A stretch of DNA of 64,000 nt from Eutreptiella sp. 'Long Island Sound 2002' (lineage: Eukaryota; Euglenozoa; Euglenophyceae; Eutreptiales; Eutreptiaceae), in assembly GCA_964036045.1 (NCBI GenBank), contig OZ038381.1, positions 117,697,790 through 117,761,789 on the forward strand. The letters are read 5' to 3'. Below are positions 47,901 through 58,466 of the stretch, one piece after another (positions within the stretch are counted from its first letter, which is position 1; every line of letters begins with the position of its first letter). A model generated the notes under the pieces. It was not told the DNA's origin. It was given only the letters and a program-made list of their open reading frames with translations, and ran no database searches. The position numbers and the translations under genes are program-made.

Positions 47901-50059
47901 TTCTCCTCGTCCTCCACTCTCCTCTTCCAGTTGCCCGGGAGGACGTCCTTCAGCAAGTGGCGGATCTCACTGGCCTCGTTCCAGTCCTCCACCAACTTGA
48001 GGCATCTGCGGTACTTCCGCAGATACCGGTTCCACTCCCGGACCCGCAACTCGCCGCGGTCCAGCGGCAGTGGAATGGACCACAGGTCCTCCAGCTTCTG
48101 GTTCGGAGCGTCCAGCCGCTCCTCATCCTCCAGCCACTGGAGGCAGGCCTGCTCCGTCCGGATCAATCCTTCCCGGATCTGATCCCGCAGCTCCTCCTTC
48201 AGGTCCTGCGCCAGCCAGTGTGGGAATGTCCGGCATACCCACTTGTCCCGCGGCGCTCCGCGCATCTCGCCGACGACCTCCTCGGCGAAGTCCTCCCAGT
48301 CCAGGATGAAGTCATCCAGGTTGGACGGGTTCCCGTTGTAATAGGGCATTTTGATTCCCCTGAGGTCGTCAATCCTGATGGCGTCTCCGACGTCTCCAGC
48401 CACCACTCCACCGAGACGGATACCACCTGTGGCCGGGGGGTGTGAGTACACTCCCCGTACATCCCTCTCCTCCATGGAGTGCGGTCAAGTTGGGCCTGAA
48501 CCCATGGGGTTTGGAATGCGGGAAGGACTTGCTCCATCGGCCGTCCATATCCCCGTATTGGGGTCCTTCACCCACAGGTTTCCGCCTGGATGACCTCGAC
48601 CATGTCCGTCGGCGCTTCCCATGGTTCGCCCCTGCATGGTGTCGATCTTCGCTTCCGCATAAACTACCATATTCGTCGTTATTGGTACATCCTGGGCGGC
48701 ATGGGACATCTGTACCGTCAGGCTCCTCGGGTCTGTGGGTACGTGCCCTTCCCGCATGGACCCAGCCGGTGCCGTGTGTTCCCCGAGCATTGTGGATTCG
48801 CTGAACATGGGAACAAACGGCAGCGCACCCGGTTCAACACGCGGAGGCGCGTATGGTGCCTCTGCAGGGCCCTCTGCAGGTCCGCCCATGGGTTTCTCCA
48901 TGGCGCTCCTGAGGGTCTTAACCCGCTCCACCAGCTCTACCGCGGCCGGCTTTGCCGGGAGCTCCGGACCCGAGGCGAGGGGCTGTCGCTCCTCTAGCCT
49001 TCTCAGGCGTCCCGACATGTCCTCCACTAAGTGGAGGAGGCTGTCCACCACTTGCTGCTGCTTCTGCAGGGCCAGCTCCAGATTCTCCCGGTACCGGGCC
49101 TGATCCGCTCGCAGCTCCTCCATGTGGTTCTCCGCGGCCGACTGGTCGTCCAGGATCCCCGCGACGTCCTCCTCTAGAGCGTCCTTGGCGTTGTCCAGGC
49201 GGTCAAGGTGACGCACGATGGCGTCCATCCCCATCTTCGGGTACTTGCCCATGAGGAAGGACACGTGCTCGCAGTGGCACGCAGCGTGCTTTCCGCCGGA
49301 TTCAGCGCAACCCGCGGTTCCCGGCACCTCAGACTCATCGCCCATGGGCGTATCGCCTATGGCGTCCGTCTCTGGTCCCGTGTGCCGGGGCACAGGTGCC
49401 GTCCGGGCCCTGGCTGGCCTCTCCAAGCCCTCGGCGTCGTGCTGCAGGGCGGGCTCGGGGGCTGTATGCGCCCTGGCGATCAGCGCGGACATCTCCGGCT
49501 CCGAAGGTGGCTCATAGGCTGTCCGATAGCCCTCGGAGTGCTCCTCGGATTCCCAAAGCCTGACCGGGCTGGGGTCCGTGTCCATAGCCCCGGCGTCCCT
49601 TGCCGCGGACTTGGGTGACCCGCGCTTCCGGTAGCGCCGGGCCCGTCCTCCACTGCTGCCTGAATGGCAGGCCTCATCAGAGTCCTCCGCGGCGGAGCGG
49701 AGGTTGCATGCCTTTCAGCAGCGACGCTCACACATGGAGACCAGGTCCTCCATGTCACGTCCTCCTCTTCCCGAGTGTCGTTCTTCTCTTCAGGCTTCAA
49801 CTTCCGGAGTTCGCCATGCTCTTGAACGTCTCGGTCCTTCTATGGCTCCAATCTCCGGCGTGGTCTCCACCGAGTCCACAATACGCACCCGGGGCGTACT
49901 TGGGCAGGGCTCATGAGGGCCCAAGTCCCCGGGTCGGCGGTTGGTAGGGGCAGCAGGTAAGCCTCTGCTACCATATAGAAGGTCCCTACCAGGACCGGCC
50001 CCCGCTGTGCCCCTTCCGCCTGTAACCCCTGCCGATTTGCTCCTGATCAACGATTGCAT
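41941..50059 (-). pseudogene. gag-pol of element B with stops, frameshifts and a mutated polymerase active site
   Basis: The gag start is MQSLIRSKSAG at 50059. Gag through protease and linker is one frame down to 45143, interrupted by four stops (49790-49792, about 49717, 48485-48487 and 46952-46954). A 46-bp deletion at about 45152, with CGA microhomology at its edges, shifts the frame before reverse transcriptase. A single frame then runs 44981 to about 42880, where one A of a run is missing (42878-42880) and shifts the frame in the integrase core ahead of SDRGSQF. The frame resumes at 42891 and is shifted once more near 41982, after the chromodomain. Reverse transcriptase reads FVDH instead of FVDD (codon CAC at 44562-44564), and PMRAKNG replaces PMGAKNG. 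The integrase zinc finger IDHWHNAQLMH is complete. Losing the second catalytic aspartate should abolish polymerase activity whatever the frame. Confidence 0.92.
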
Positions 50060-51483
50060 TGCTCAAAATCCAAGGTTCCAAATCCAAAAATATAGAAAAT
50101 CAAATCCTCCTTCAACCCTGAATGGCAACCAGATCCCACAAATACAGCAATAACCCAATTCACAATCCAAATCAGGCTGCGGGCTTTCGTTCAGCACACC
50201 GGTATTCCCACGGTGGCGGGCATGTACAAGAATTGCACCAAGGAAGAAAGCCCTGAAATTGGCATATGAACACAAATAAAGCAAAGTTGGGGAAAGATGG
50301 AAACTTACGCAATCACAGCCATAGACCCCTCATTCCCTGGACTCAAGACCTTCCCTTGACTCACCAACATGATGCCCTGAACCCAGTCCGATAAGATTGT
50401 TAAATGCCATATGTCAAAGGTCATTACATAAACCCCAAAAATGTGTTCACTCCCAAGCCTCTAAATCCTAGCCCAATTGGGGGGGGGGCGTGTCATGGCC
50501 TAGGATGGCACTCAGGACCATGCCCTACCCTGACATAACCTTGGTTGGACTTGGAGTCGAATGGGCTTGGAGATATGACCTATGAGTTTGAACTCATAAC
50601 ATGCCAAAAAAACTGCCCATTCACACCATATTGGCCATATATCACATATATGCTCAAAATTGAAGTTACCACTTATCCGAAGGCTCAAAGCATGCATGGA
50701 ATCGAAGTCTAGTATTCATGGAGGAGAGAGACCAAAGGTCAATGCGCATGTACATCACCACTTTACCCTCAAAATTCCTCCGGAAATGGGCGCCACGCAC
50801 TGCCCAAGTCAGCCCATGATCTTGAGACCAATTCTTGTGATCCTTCGTGCGCCAAGCCAAATGGAGTACGCGATCCGGCATATGGTGGTGTTCAACTCCA
50901 AAGCATATGCCAACATATGAACAACATACCATGATTCGACTCTCCATAGGCTTTTTGCTGTTTGCCGACCAGGTAAGTACACAAAACGCAAAAATGAGCA
51001 AAAATTGAGGTCAAAAATATGAAAATATGACCAAATACAAGGTTGTCATGATAGTATATCTCTATGCTCACCGATGATATCCGCTCATGGTTCAATACAC
51101 AAATGATTGGAACCATTTGCGAACAATTCCCCCACTTGGATCCCCAATCAGGCGCATGGAGATACCTTCGCCACTAATATCTACATGCCCCATGAAAATG
51201 GGAGTGCACTCATGGATCTCTTTCCCAAACATACCATGAGCAATACATATGCGGTAGACTTAGTCTAGCGCTTTGAATTCCACAATTAAGACATGGGCGA
51301 AACCCTTGTCACGTATGGCTCCCCATCTCTTCGGCCACACGAAGATATATAACATGGGCGTGAGCATATCAAACATATACCATGCATACCACACATACCC
51401 TCAAAATATGGCTCCCACCATGATATGCCATGTCCCTCCATTGACATAACTTCACGTTAAAAATACGTAGGAACCCAAAGAAA
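50060..51483 (-). other. 5' leader of element B
   Basis: About 1.42 kb between LTR4 and the gag start, highly similar to the NA2 leader (55794-57223). It carries the TTTGGGTTCCTACG motif next to the LTR. No conserved open frame; it probably holds priming and packaging signals. Confidence 0.75.
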
Positions 51484-52332
51484 ATTTGCTATGCAACCCC
51501 AACCCTCATCTGGTACACTCGAAAGTCACAATAAAATGTTCGGTTGCACGGTCCAAGAGTTATATATCACTTTATACCCTCTTGACCATTATCCCTCGCT
51601 ATATCGGGCATGTGTACACACCAAAGGCGTCTGATGCTTCCTAAATTAAGTTGAGACCAAGGCGTTTGCAACCCAACCTTTCTTATTCTCTTTCCTCACA
51701 CTCGCGCGTAGATATGGTCCTTCAGAGTGGTCCCACGATTCACTTTTGTTTCCCTTATATCTTCAAGTCAAATGGGTGGCAAGTATAAGGGAAACCTGAT
51801 TCGGACATAGGGAAAGGAGTACGACCACTCGAAGAAGTCCAAATCAAGTGCGGCGATGTCGAAGTCGAAAATCTGATTTCGACATCGCGAAAAATTCAGA
51901 TTAAAATTTCGAGTGCCTTTTTAGAAGATTGCGGAAGCAACGAACATTTTGCTGATGAAATCTGACCCTTCAACAGAATATCCGCCAAAATATCTGGAAA
52001 TAACAGTTAACCAATTGGTTAACGCAAAATCGCGAGCCAACTGACAGTCGCCGATACTTTGACCATCAGAACGAAAGGCTGAAAAATTACGGAAACATTA
52101 TGATAATAAAACCCTGTTGATTCCTGATATTCCGATATATAGATCTCCGCTGGCGGCGCCTCGGTACTGAATATGGCCGCTCATAGCCGGAATGGCCAAA
52201 CCTATCACACTAACACATCGGGTTAGTTCAGGTGGACGGAAGAGTATGATATCAGCCAATGGCGGCTTGCCGGCACATAGATACACACCCCAAGTGACCC
52301 CAAGATGGCCACGGGGGTCCGAACCGGCTTCA
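51484..52332 (-). repeat. LTR4, 5' LTR of element B and 3' LTR position of unit NA2
   Basis: About 849 bp. It contains the perfect palindrome GTTAACCAATTGGTTAAC at 52006-52023. On its sense 5' side it abuts unrelated T-poor DNA at 52333 (GGCCGGT then TGAAGCCGG), without the polypurine tract seen before LTR1, LTR3 and LTR5. Confidence 0.9.
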
Positions 52333-53903
52333 ACCGGCCCCGAAAACCCAAAGCCACCAAGCTCTGAAGGCCGACACACACACTGGGAACCCAGAGCGCA
52401 ACGGCCGCCCAACAACCATCTTCCACGGCACCCACGCCCAAGACTCGGCCGCCACAACCAGCCTACCGCGCCATGACGTCCACACCAACACCAACACCGG
52501 CACGCACCCACGCCCACGCCCAGCACCGCAAACACCTTACCCCAGCCCACACACGCCCCCCTCCCACATCCCCCCACGACAGCGCGCAAACAAAGATGGA
52601 CACCCAGAAAAAAGAAGAGGGGAAGGGGAAAGGCGGAGGAGAGAAGCAGGGAGAGAACCGCTAAGGGAGCAGAGGGCAGACACGCCGGGGTTCCAGAAAA
52701 GCGAACGACGCGGTGCAGGCAGCGCCCACACACGCGCGCCCCCCCCAAAACCCCGAGCCATCCCGACCCCGCATATCCCGCACCCTCCCAGGAGCCGCGA
52801 AGACCAAGACCGCCCCCAACGCACCGCCGCGACAGATTGCCAAGAATAACCGCCGAGAACGACACACGACGCACCACCGCAAACCCCACAGACAACCCTG
52901 ACACAAGCCACGCCCCCGCAACCCACTGCTCCCCCCACAGCGACATGGCAACACACCGTTGCGGTTGTACCCCCATGGATGCGGCACGCCACAAAAGCCT
53001 TCCACAGCCACCCAACCAGGGACCACCACGGGACGCACCAAGGAGTCACCAGGGAAGACCCACCCAAAGTGACGCCCCGGCACCCGCTACCAGCTGGTGC
53101 CCTACCGCGGACAAACACCACGCCCGAGCCCAAGACCCCCTCCCACCATGGAGACGATAGACTCCAACCGCACACAGCCATTTGCAACCCAGGGGCGCCG
53201 CACCAGGGCAGCAACACGCCCGTGAAGCCGCAACACACCGCCCCGCGGACCACACAGACGTGGCGGCCCGCACCCGGCCCACAGGCGGCGCTCCCTGCCC
53301 CCCTGGGCCCACCAAACGGTGGACCGGCCCACCCGGGCACCAAGCGACCACGTCCCCCTGGTAGCGACACTCCGATCCCTCGGACTCCGGCGCAGGGGAC
53401 CCTGGGCTCCACGCCACAAAGACCCCACACGGCCCACGGACCGGAGAACACCAGGGGTAAGACCAGGTAACCGCGAGGGACACCCCCGCACCGCCCGATG
53501 ACCAACCACGAGCAGCCACCCCCCGCACCGGACCCGGGCAATATACCCCCCTCCGAGGGGGAAACAAACACACGAGCCAGCACCACCGCACCACGCCAAA
53601 CCCACCTTCCCTGCTCACGCGCACCTCACATGAAAATCCCGCAAGTGACACAGCGGCGCACCAGCTCGCCAAGGAACCACAGGAACGACACGGCCCCACG
53701 CCAGCTCCGCACCACATCCCCCCCCTACCATCCCGAGGAACCCCACACACCACACACCAGACCAGCGCCCACCACCAGCCACTGCCCAAACCACATCCGG
53801 GAACGAATCCGCAAGCCAAGACAACCCCCACCAAGCGACGACACACCGCAACCACGCCATCCCACACACTCCCCCAACAGCCCCAAGAACCCGGCACAGA
53901 CAT
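52333..53903 (+). other. T-poor, A/C-rich cargo DNA in NA2
   Basis: About 1.6 kb of plus-strand C/A-rich sequence with long frames in several phases (for example 52979-53470 and 53498-54061) whose proteins are dominated by Pro, Thr, His and Arg. As in the 12.9-14.2 kb tract, rarity of T is enough to explain the open frames and the long minus-strand frames (such as 53586-52537 and 54302-53046). No domain recognised. It may be the 5' part of the coding region that follows. Confidence 0.5.
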
Positions 53904-55581
53904 GGCACACCCACTGCACCACAAGGCAGCACCCCAACACACAAACACCCACGATGATCCCGCCGCCCTGGACATCGACAGCCTGCTGGAGCTGGAGCTC
54001 CAACACACGGAGGACGCAGGGGAGCATAGGGACGAAACCCCGCCGAGACCCAAGCCCATGACAAACGACCCCGCCGACCCCGACCGCGCTTGATCCCCGC
54101 ACAGTACCCCCCCACGGCCCCCTCTCCGTGAATGGGCGCCCTGGAGGCACTTGTTGAACGCTATTCGGCACCACCACCCCATCAACGAGGCCAGCAAGGG
54201 CCCCACCGAGTACCGCATGTCTCTCGAGTGCGACCTGCCCAACGTCGGGGAAGGGGCTCCATGTGTACACCACCACCCCCCCCCCTCCAGGCGCCCGCAC
54301 ACAAGAATGGGAGGAGGAGTACACCATCGACGCCACAGACATGACGGCGTACGTGGAAGGCGCAGAGGACCCGGAGCAGGACATAATCCCCAGCCTCCTC
54401 GCCTACCACAGCTGGAGATCGGGCGACCAGGTCACCCTCCCCCGGCCACAGAGCGAGCCCCACCAGTGGTCCCAAGAGCAGAAGGCAAAATGGAGCATCG
54501 TTCTCCAGGTCACCCCCGAGGGCTTCTACATCCTCACGCACAGTGAAATACCCGATGCCGCACCCACTGCACAGTCACTGCCGCTGACCCAGCCCCAGGA
54601 GGACGACGCGGACGCACCCCCTGGGACGAATGCGATTCAGATATCAGCCTCCTCGCCTACCACCAAGGCCACCAGCGAACGCATGCCGCACCGACTCACC
54701 AAGCGTCACCTCCCCCCCGACTACCATGCAACCAACGACACACGGGGACGCCGCACGCTGCCCCTGCAGTGAGCATCTCCCGAAGGCACCTTCACGTGGG
54801 GGGAAATCCTCCCTGGCGCCGCAGCGCTCACGTACCTGTGGCTCCCGGATGCAGAGACACATGCGCAGCCCCCCTGGCGCGCACCTCCTCCTCACCCTAG
54901 AAGGAGAAGCCACCATCAAAAACGTCCACACGGCGGAGGGAGAGGACTACGTGACGGCGAACACAGACACCGCAGTGTGGTTACACGCCCAAGAACACAC
55001 CGCAGCCCCCACCATGGTACCAGAGTCACACCCCTGGCTCGTGATCATCGTACACCTGCCCACAGGAACAAACAAGGGGGACGCTCAACAAGGGTGGACG
55101 GACAGGTGGGCACAGGTAAGTACCACCCTGCACGAAGGACTGCACAAGCCCTCCCTCACCAGCCACACAGTAGAGCTGGCCCCCAACACGGCCGAGGACG
55201 TACACGCGCACCCTCCACCGCGGGGCAGCAGAAGCCCTCAAGACCACCATCTCCAGCCACCAAGCCCGCGTACACACACCCCACGATAACACGCACAAAG
55301 GCTACACCCTATGGTGCCACCACCCTGCGCCAGAAGAGGGCCTCCAACCACCAGCTGACCAACCTGGCCTCTTCCCTGAACTCACGGCGATCACCCACGC
55401 CGTCGCCGCTATGGCCCAGCAAGTTGGGGCACATCCCCAATGGGCACCGGCCGTCATCAAAGAAACGGCGGCACGCCACAATCTGGCGTTTGCACACTTC
55501 AGGAAACGCTCCATCCATCCACCCCTACCGGACCTCACCCTAGTGGCCCATTTTGACAGAAAGTGCAAAAACCAATGTTGA
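53904..55581 (+). pseudogene. unknown protein, broken, antisense to the host retroelement
   Basis: From about 53904 the plus-strand frames become more protein-like: DIDSLLELELQHTEDAGEH; then AIRHHHPINEASKGPTEYRM; then 54263-54772 with EEEYTIDATDMTAYVEGAED and KWSIVLQVTPEGFYILTHSE. After a TGA at 54770-54772 the same frame continues (EGTFTWGEILPGAAALTYLW). It then shifts near 54880 to LLLTLEGEATIKNVHTAEGE and HPWLVIIVHLPTGTNKGD, and shifts again near 55215 to KTTISSHQARVHTPH and AITHAVAAMAQQVGAHPQW, ending at a TGA at 55579-55581. Regular hydrophobic spacing and scattered Trp suggest a real ancestor of roughly 550 residues. I do not recognise the family: a first-ORF (gag-like) protein of a non-LTR element or a captured host gene are both possible. 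The T-poor composition weakens the evidence from open frames. Confidence 0.4.
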
Positions 55582-55703
55582 GCTCAACTTAGTTAAAAGC
55601 ATCCTCAATTTAGCTAACCATTCAAAATCGTATGAGGTCGAAAAGAGTTGTTTTCAAACGGCACCCACTTGTTGCTTTTTTGTGCTTTCCAAGATTGTAA
55701 TGC
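55582..55703. other. junction segment between cargo and gag stub
   Basis: About 120 bp of AT-rich sequence of different composition from the T-poor cargo. It ends at the leader/gag breakpoint near 55706-55711. Confidence 0.5.
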
Positions 55704-55793
55704 CTAGTAAAGAAGGTCCCTACCAGGACCGGCCCCCGCTGTGCCCCTTCCGCCTGTAACCCCTGCTGATTTACTCCGGATCAACGATTGCAT
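55704..55793 (-). pseudogene. gag stub of unit NA2 (first 28 family codons)
   Basis: ATG at 55793 opens MQSLIRSKSAGVTGGRG and follows the B gag start through RDLL, then reads TAC TAG (stop at 55706-55704). Homology to B ends at about 55711. It shows where foreign DNA replaced the rest of gag-pol. Confidence 0.85.
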
Positions 55794-57223
55794 TCCTCAA
55801 ATACAAGGGTCCAAATCCAAAAATATAGAAAATAGAAAATACAATCATCCTTCAACCCTGAACAGCAACCAGATCCCACAAATACAGCAATAACCCAATC
55901 CACAATCCAATCCAAATGGCGGGCTTTCGTTCAGCACATCGATGGTCACGCGATGGCGGGCATGTACCAAAATTGCACCAAGGAAGAAAGCCCTGAAATT
56001 GGCATATGAACACAAATGAAGCAAAGTTGGGGAAAGAGGTAAACATACGCATTCATAGCCATAAACCCCTCATTCCCTGGACTCAAGACCTTCCCTTGAC
56101 TCACCAACATATTGCCCTGAACCAGGTCAAATGAGATGGCTAAATGCCATGTGTCACAAGTCACTACATAAACCCCAAAAATGTGTTCACTCCCAAACCT
56201 ATATATCCTAGCCCAAAGAGGGAGGTAGCGTGTCATGGCCCAGAGTGGCACTCAGGACCCTGCCCTACCCTGACAGAACCTTGGTTGGACTTGGAGTCGA
56301 ATGAGCTTAGAGGAATGACCTATGAGTTTGAACTCATAACATGCCAAAAAACTGCCAATTCACACCATATTGGCCATATATCACATATATGCTCAAAATT
56401 GAAGTTACCACTTATCCGAAGGCTCAAAGCATGCATGGAATCGAAGTCCAATATTCATGGAGGATATAGACCAAAGATCAATGCCCATGTACATCCCCAT
56501 CCCACCCTCGAAACCCCTTCGGATATGGGGGCCACGCACTGCCCAAGTCAGCCCATGATCTTGAGACCAATTCTTGTAATCCTTCGTGCGCCAAGCCAAA
56601 TGGAGTACGCGATCCGGCATATGGTGGTGTTCAACTCCAAAGCATATGCCAACATATGAACAACATACCATGGTTCGACTCCCCATAGGCTTCTTGCTGT
56701 TTGCCGACCAGGTAAGTACACAAAACGCAAAAATGAGCAAAAATTGAGGTCAAAAGCATGAAAATATGACCAAATACACAGTTGTCATGATAGTATATCT
56801 CTATGCTCACCCGTGATATCCGCTCATGGTTCAATACACAAATGATTGGAACCGTTTGCGAACATTTCCCCCACTTGGATCCCCAATCAGGCGCATGGAG
56901 ATACCTTCGCCACTCATATCACCATGCCCCATGAAAATGGGAGTGCACTCATTGATCTCTTTGTCAAACATACCATGAGCAATACATATGCGGTAGACTT
57001 GGTCTAGCGCTTTGAATTCCACAATTGAGACATGGGCAAAACCCTTGTCACGTATGGCCTCCCATCTCTTCGGCCACACGAAGATTTATAACATGGGCGT
57101 GAGCATATCAAGACATATACCATGCATATAGCACATACCCTCAAATAGTGGCTCCCACCATGGTATGCCATGCCCCTCCATGGACATAACTTCACGTTAA
57201 AAATACGTGGGAACCCAAAGAAA
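55794..57223 (-). other. 5' leader of unit NA2
   Basis: About 1.43 kb, collinear and highly similar to the leader of B, including the TTTGGGTTCC motif (here followed by CACG) next to LTR5. Confidence 0.8.
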
Positions 57224-58073
57224 ATTTTTTACGCAACCCCAACACTCATGCGGTACACTCGAAAGTCGCATTAAAATATTCGGTTGCACAGTCCAAGAGT
57301 TATATATCAATTTATACCCTCTTGACCATTATCCCTTGCAACACCGGGCATGTGTACACACCAAAAGCGTTTGATTCGTTCCTAAATTAAGTTGAGACCA
57401 AGGCGTTTGCAACCCAACCTTCCTTATTCTCTTTCCTCACACTCGCGCGTAGATATGGTCCTTCAAGGTGGTCCCACGATTCACTTTTGTTTCCCTTATA
57501 TCTCCAAGTCAAATGGGTGGCAAGTATAAGGGAAACCTCAATCGGCCATAGGGAAAGGATTATGACCACTCGAAGAAGTCCAAATCAAGTGCGGCAATGT
57601 CGAAGTCGAAAATCCGATTTCGACATCGCGAAACATTCAGAATAAAATTTCGAGTGCTTATTTAGAAAATTGCGGAAGCAACGAACCCTTTGCTGATGAA
57701 ATCTGACCCTTCAACGGAGTATCCGCCAAAATATCTGGAAATAACAGTTAACCAATCGGTTAACGCAAAATCGCGAGCCAACTGACGGTCGCCGATGCAT
57801 TGACCATCAGAACGAAAGGCTGAAAAATTACGGAAACATCATGATAATAAAACCCTGTTGATTCCTGATATTCCGATATATAAATCTCCGCTGGCGGCGC
57901 CTCGGTACTGAATATGGCCGCTCATAGCCAGAATGGCCAAACCTATCACACTATCACATCGGGTTAGGTCAGGTGGATGGGAGAGTATGATATCAGCCAA
58001 TGGGGGCTTCCCGGCACATAGATACACACCCCAAGTGACCCCAGAATGGCCACGGGGGTCCGAACGGGCTTCA
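57224..58073 (-). repeat. LTR5, 3' LTR of element C and 5' LTR of unit NA2
   Basis: About 850 bp of the LTR3/4/5 subfamily. It is preceded on the sense strand by the polypurine tract of C and followed by the NA2 leader. The sense end reads GGGGTTGCG and then TAAAAAATTTTC, slightly different from the other LTRs. Confidence 0.9.
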
Positions 58074-58084
58074 CCCCCCTTCTC
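58074..58084 (-). other. polypurine tract of element C
   Basis: GAGAAGGGGGG on the sense strand, directly upstream of LTR5. Same sequence and position as in A and B. Confidence 0.8.
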
Positions 58085-58466
58085 AGAGCGTTGTTACCGC
58101 TCGGAAGTCATTGAAGAGAGGACGGGAGGACCCCAATGGGCTCCAACCCCCCCCTCCATGTCCCAAGGACACATGGAGGCCCCACACACGTCGTAGGCGT
58201 CCCCCATGCCCCAGGGGAGGGGTGAGGACACTGATACTCAGCGCCCTACGCCATATCCGGTCTCCAGTTGATCTACAACATGGACCAAGGGGATCAAAGA
58301 TAGAAAAACGTCGTCGGTCGACCTAAATAGGTATACCACAGTGAAATATATACGTGGAGATCGAGTGAAGGGGGTATATGGCCAATCAAGGCCGAAAAAT
58401 CCCCAGATGAACGCCCTCACCCGTCTCCCCAAGCACAGAAACAAACAAAATGCCAAGAGGGATCCA
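58085..58466 (-). other. 3' untranslated region of element C
   Basis: About 380 bp between the TGA of the polyprotein and the polypurine tract, conserved with A and B. No frame of its own is supported. Confidence 0.6.

Larger units (their letters stand above)
40690..52332 (-). mobile_element. element B: chromovirus with broken gag-pol (LTR3 to LTR4)
   Basis: An 11.6-kb minus-strand unit with both LTRs of the same subfamily, a full leader, gag-pol with discrete lesions, a 3' untranslated region and a polypurine tract. Both LTRs are shared with neighbouring cargo units (LTR3 with NA1, LTR4 with NA2). Confidence 0.88.
51484..58073 (-). mobile_element. unit NA2: LTR5 + leader + gag stub + foreign cargo + LTR4
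   Basis: In sense order: LTR5, a full 1.43-kb leader, the first 28 gag codons plus one, then 3.4 kb of T-poor DNA with no similarity to gag-pol, then LTR4. Both LTRs are of the same subfamily. It has the look of a non-autonomous derivative that would depend on the proteins of A, B or C, carrying sequence picked up from elsewhere. The missing polypurine tract argues that it is a rearranged product or uses another priming site. Confidence 0.65.

Noticed and set aside
46673-48445. 590-codon plus-strand frame opposite element B gag as a gene
   Set aside because: It is the exact antisense shadow of the gag coding strand, with no motifs of its own.
52098-54302. Minus-strand frames of 305-418 codons rich in Gly, Val, Cys and Trp
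   Set aside because: Reverse complements of T-poor, C/A-rich DNA, so A-poor and stop-poor; composition typical of that artefact.
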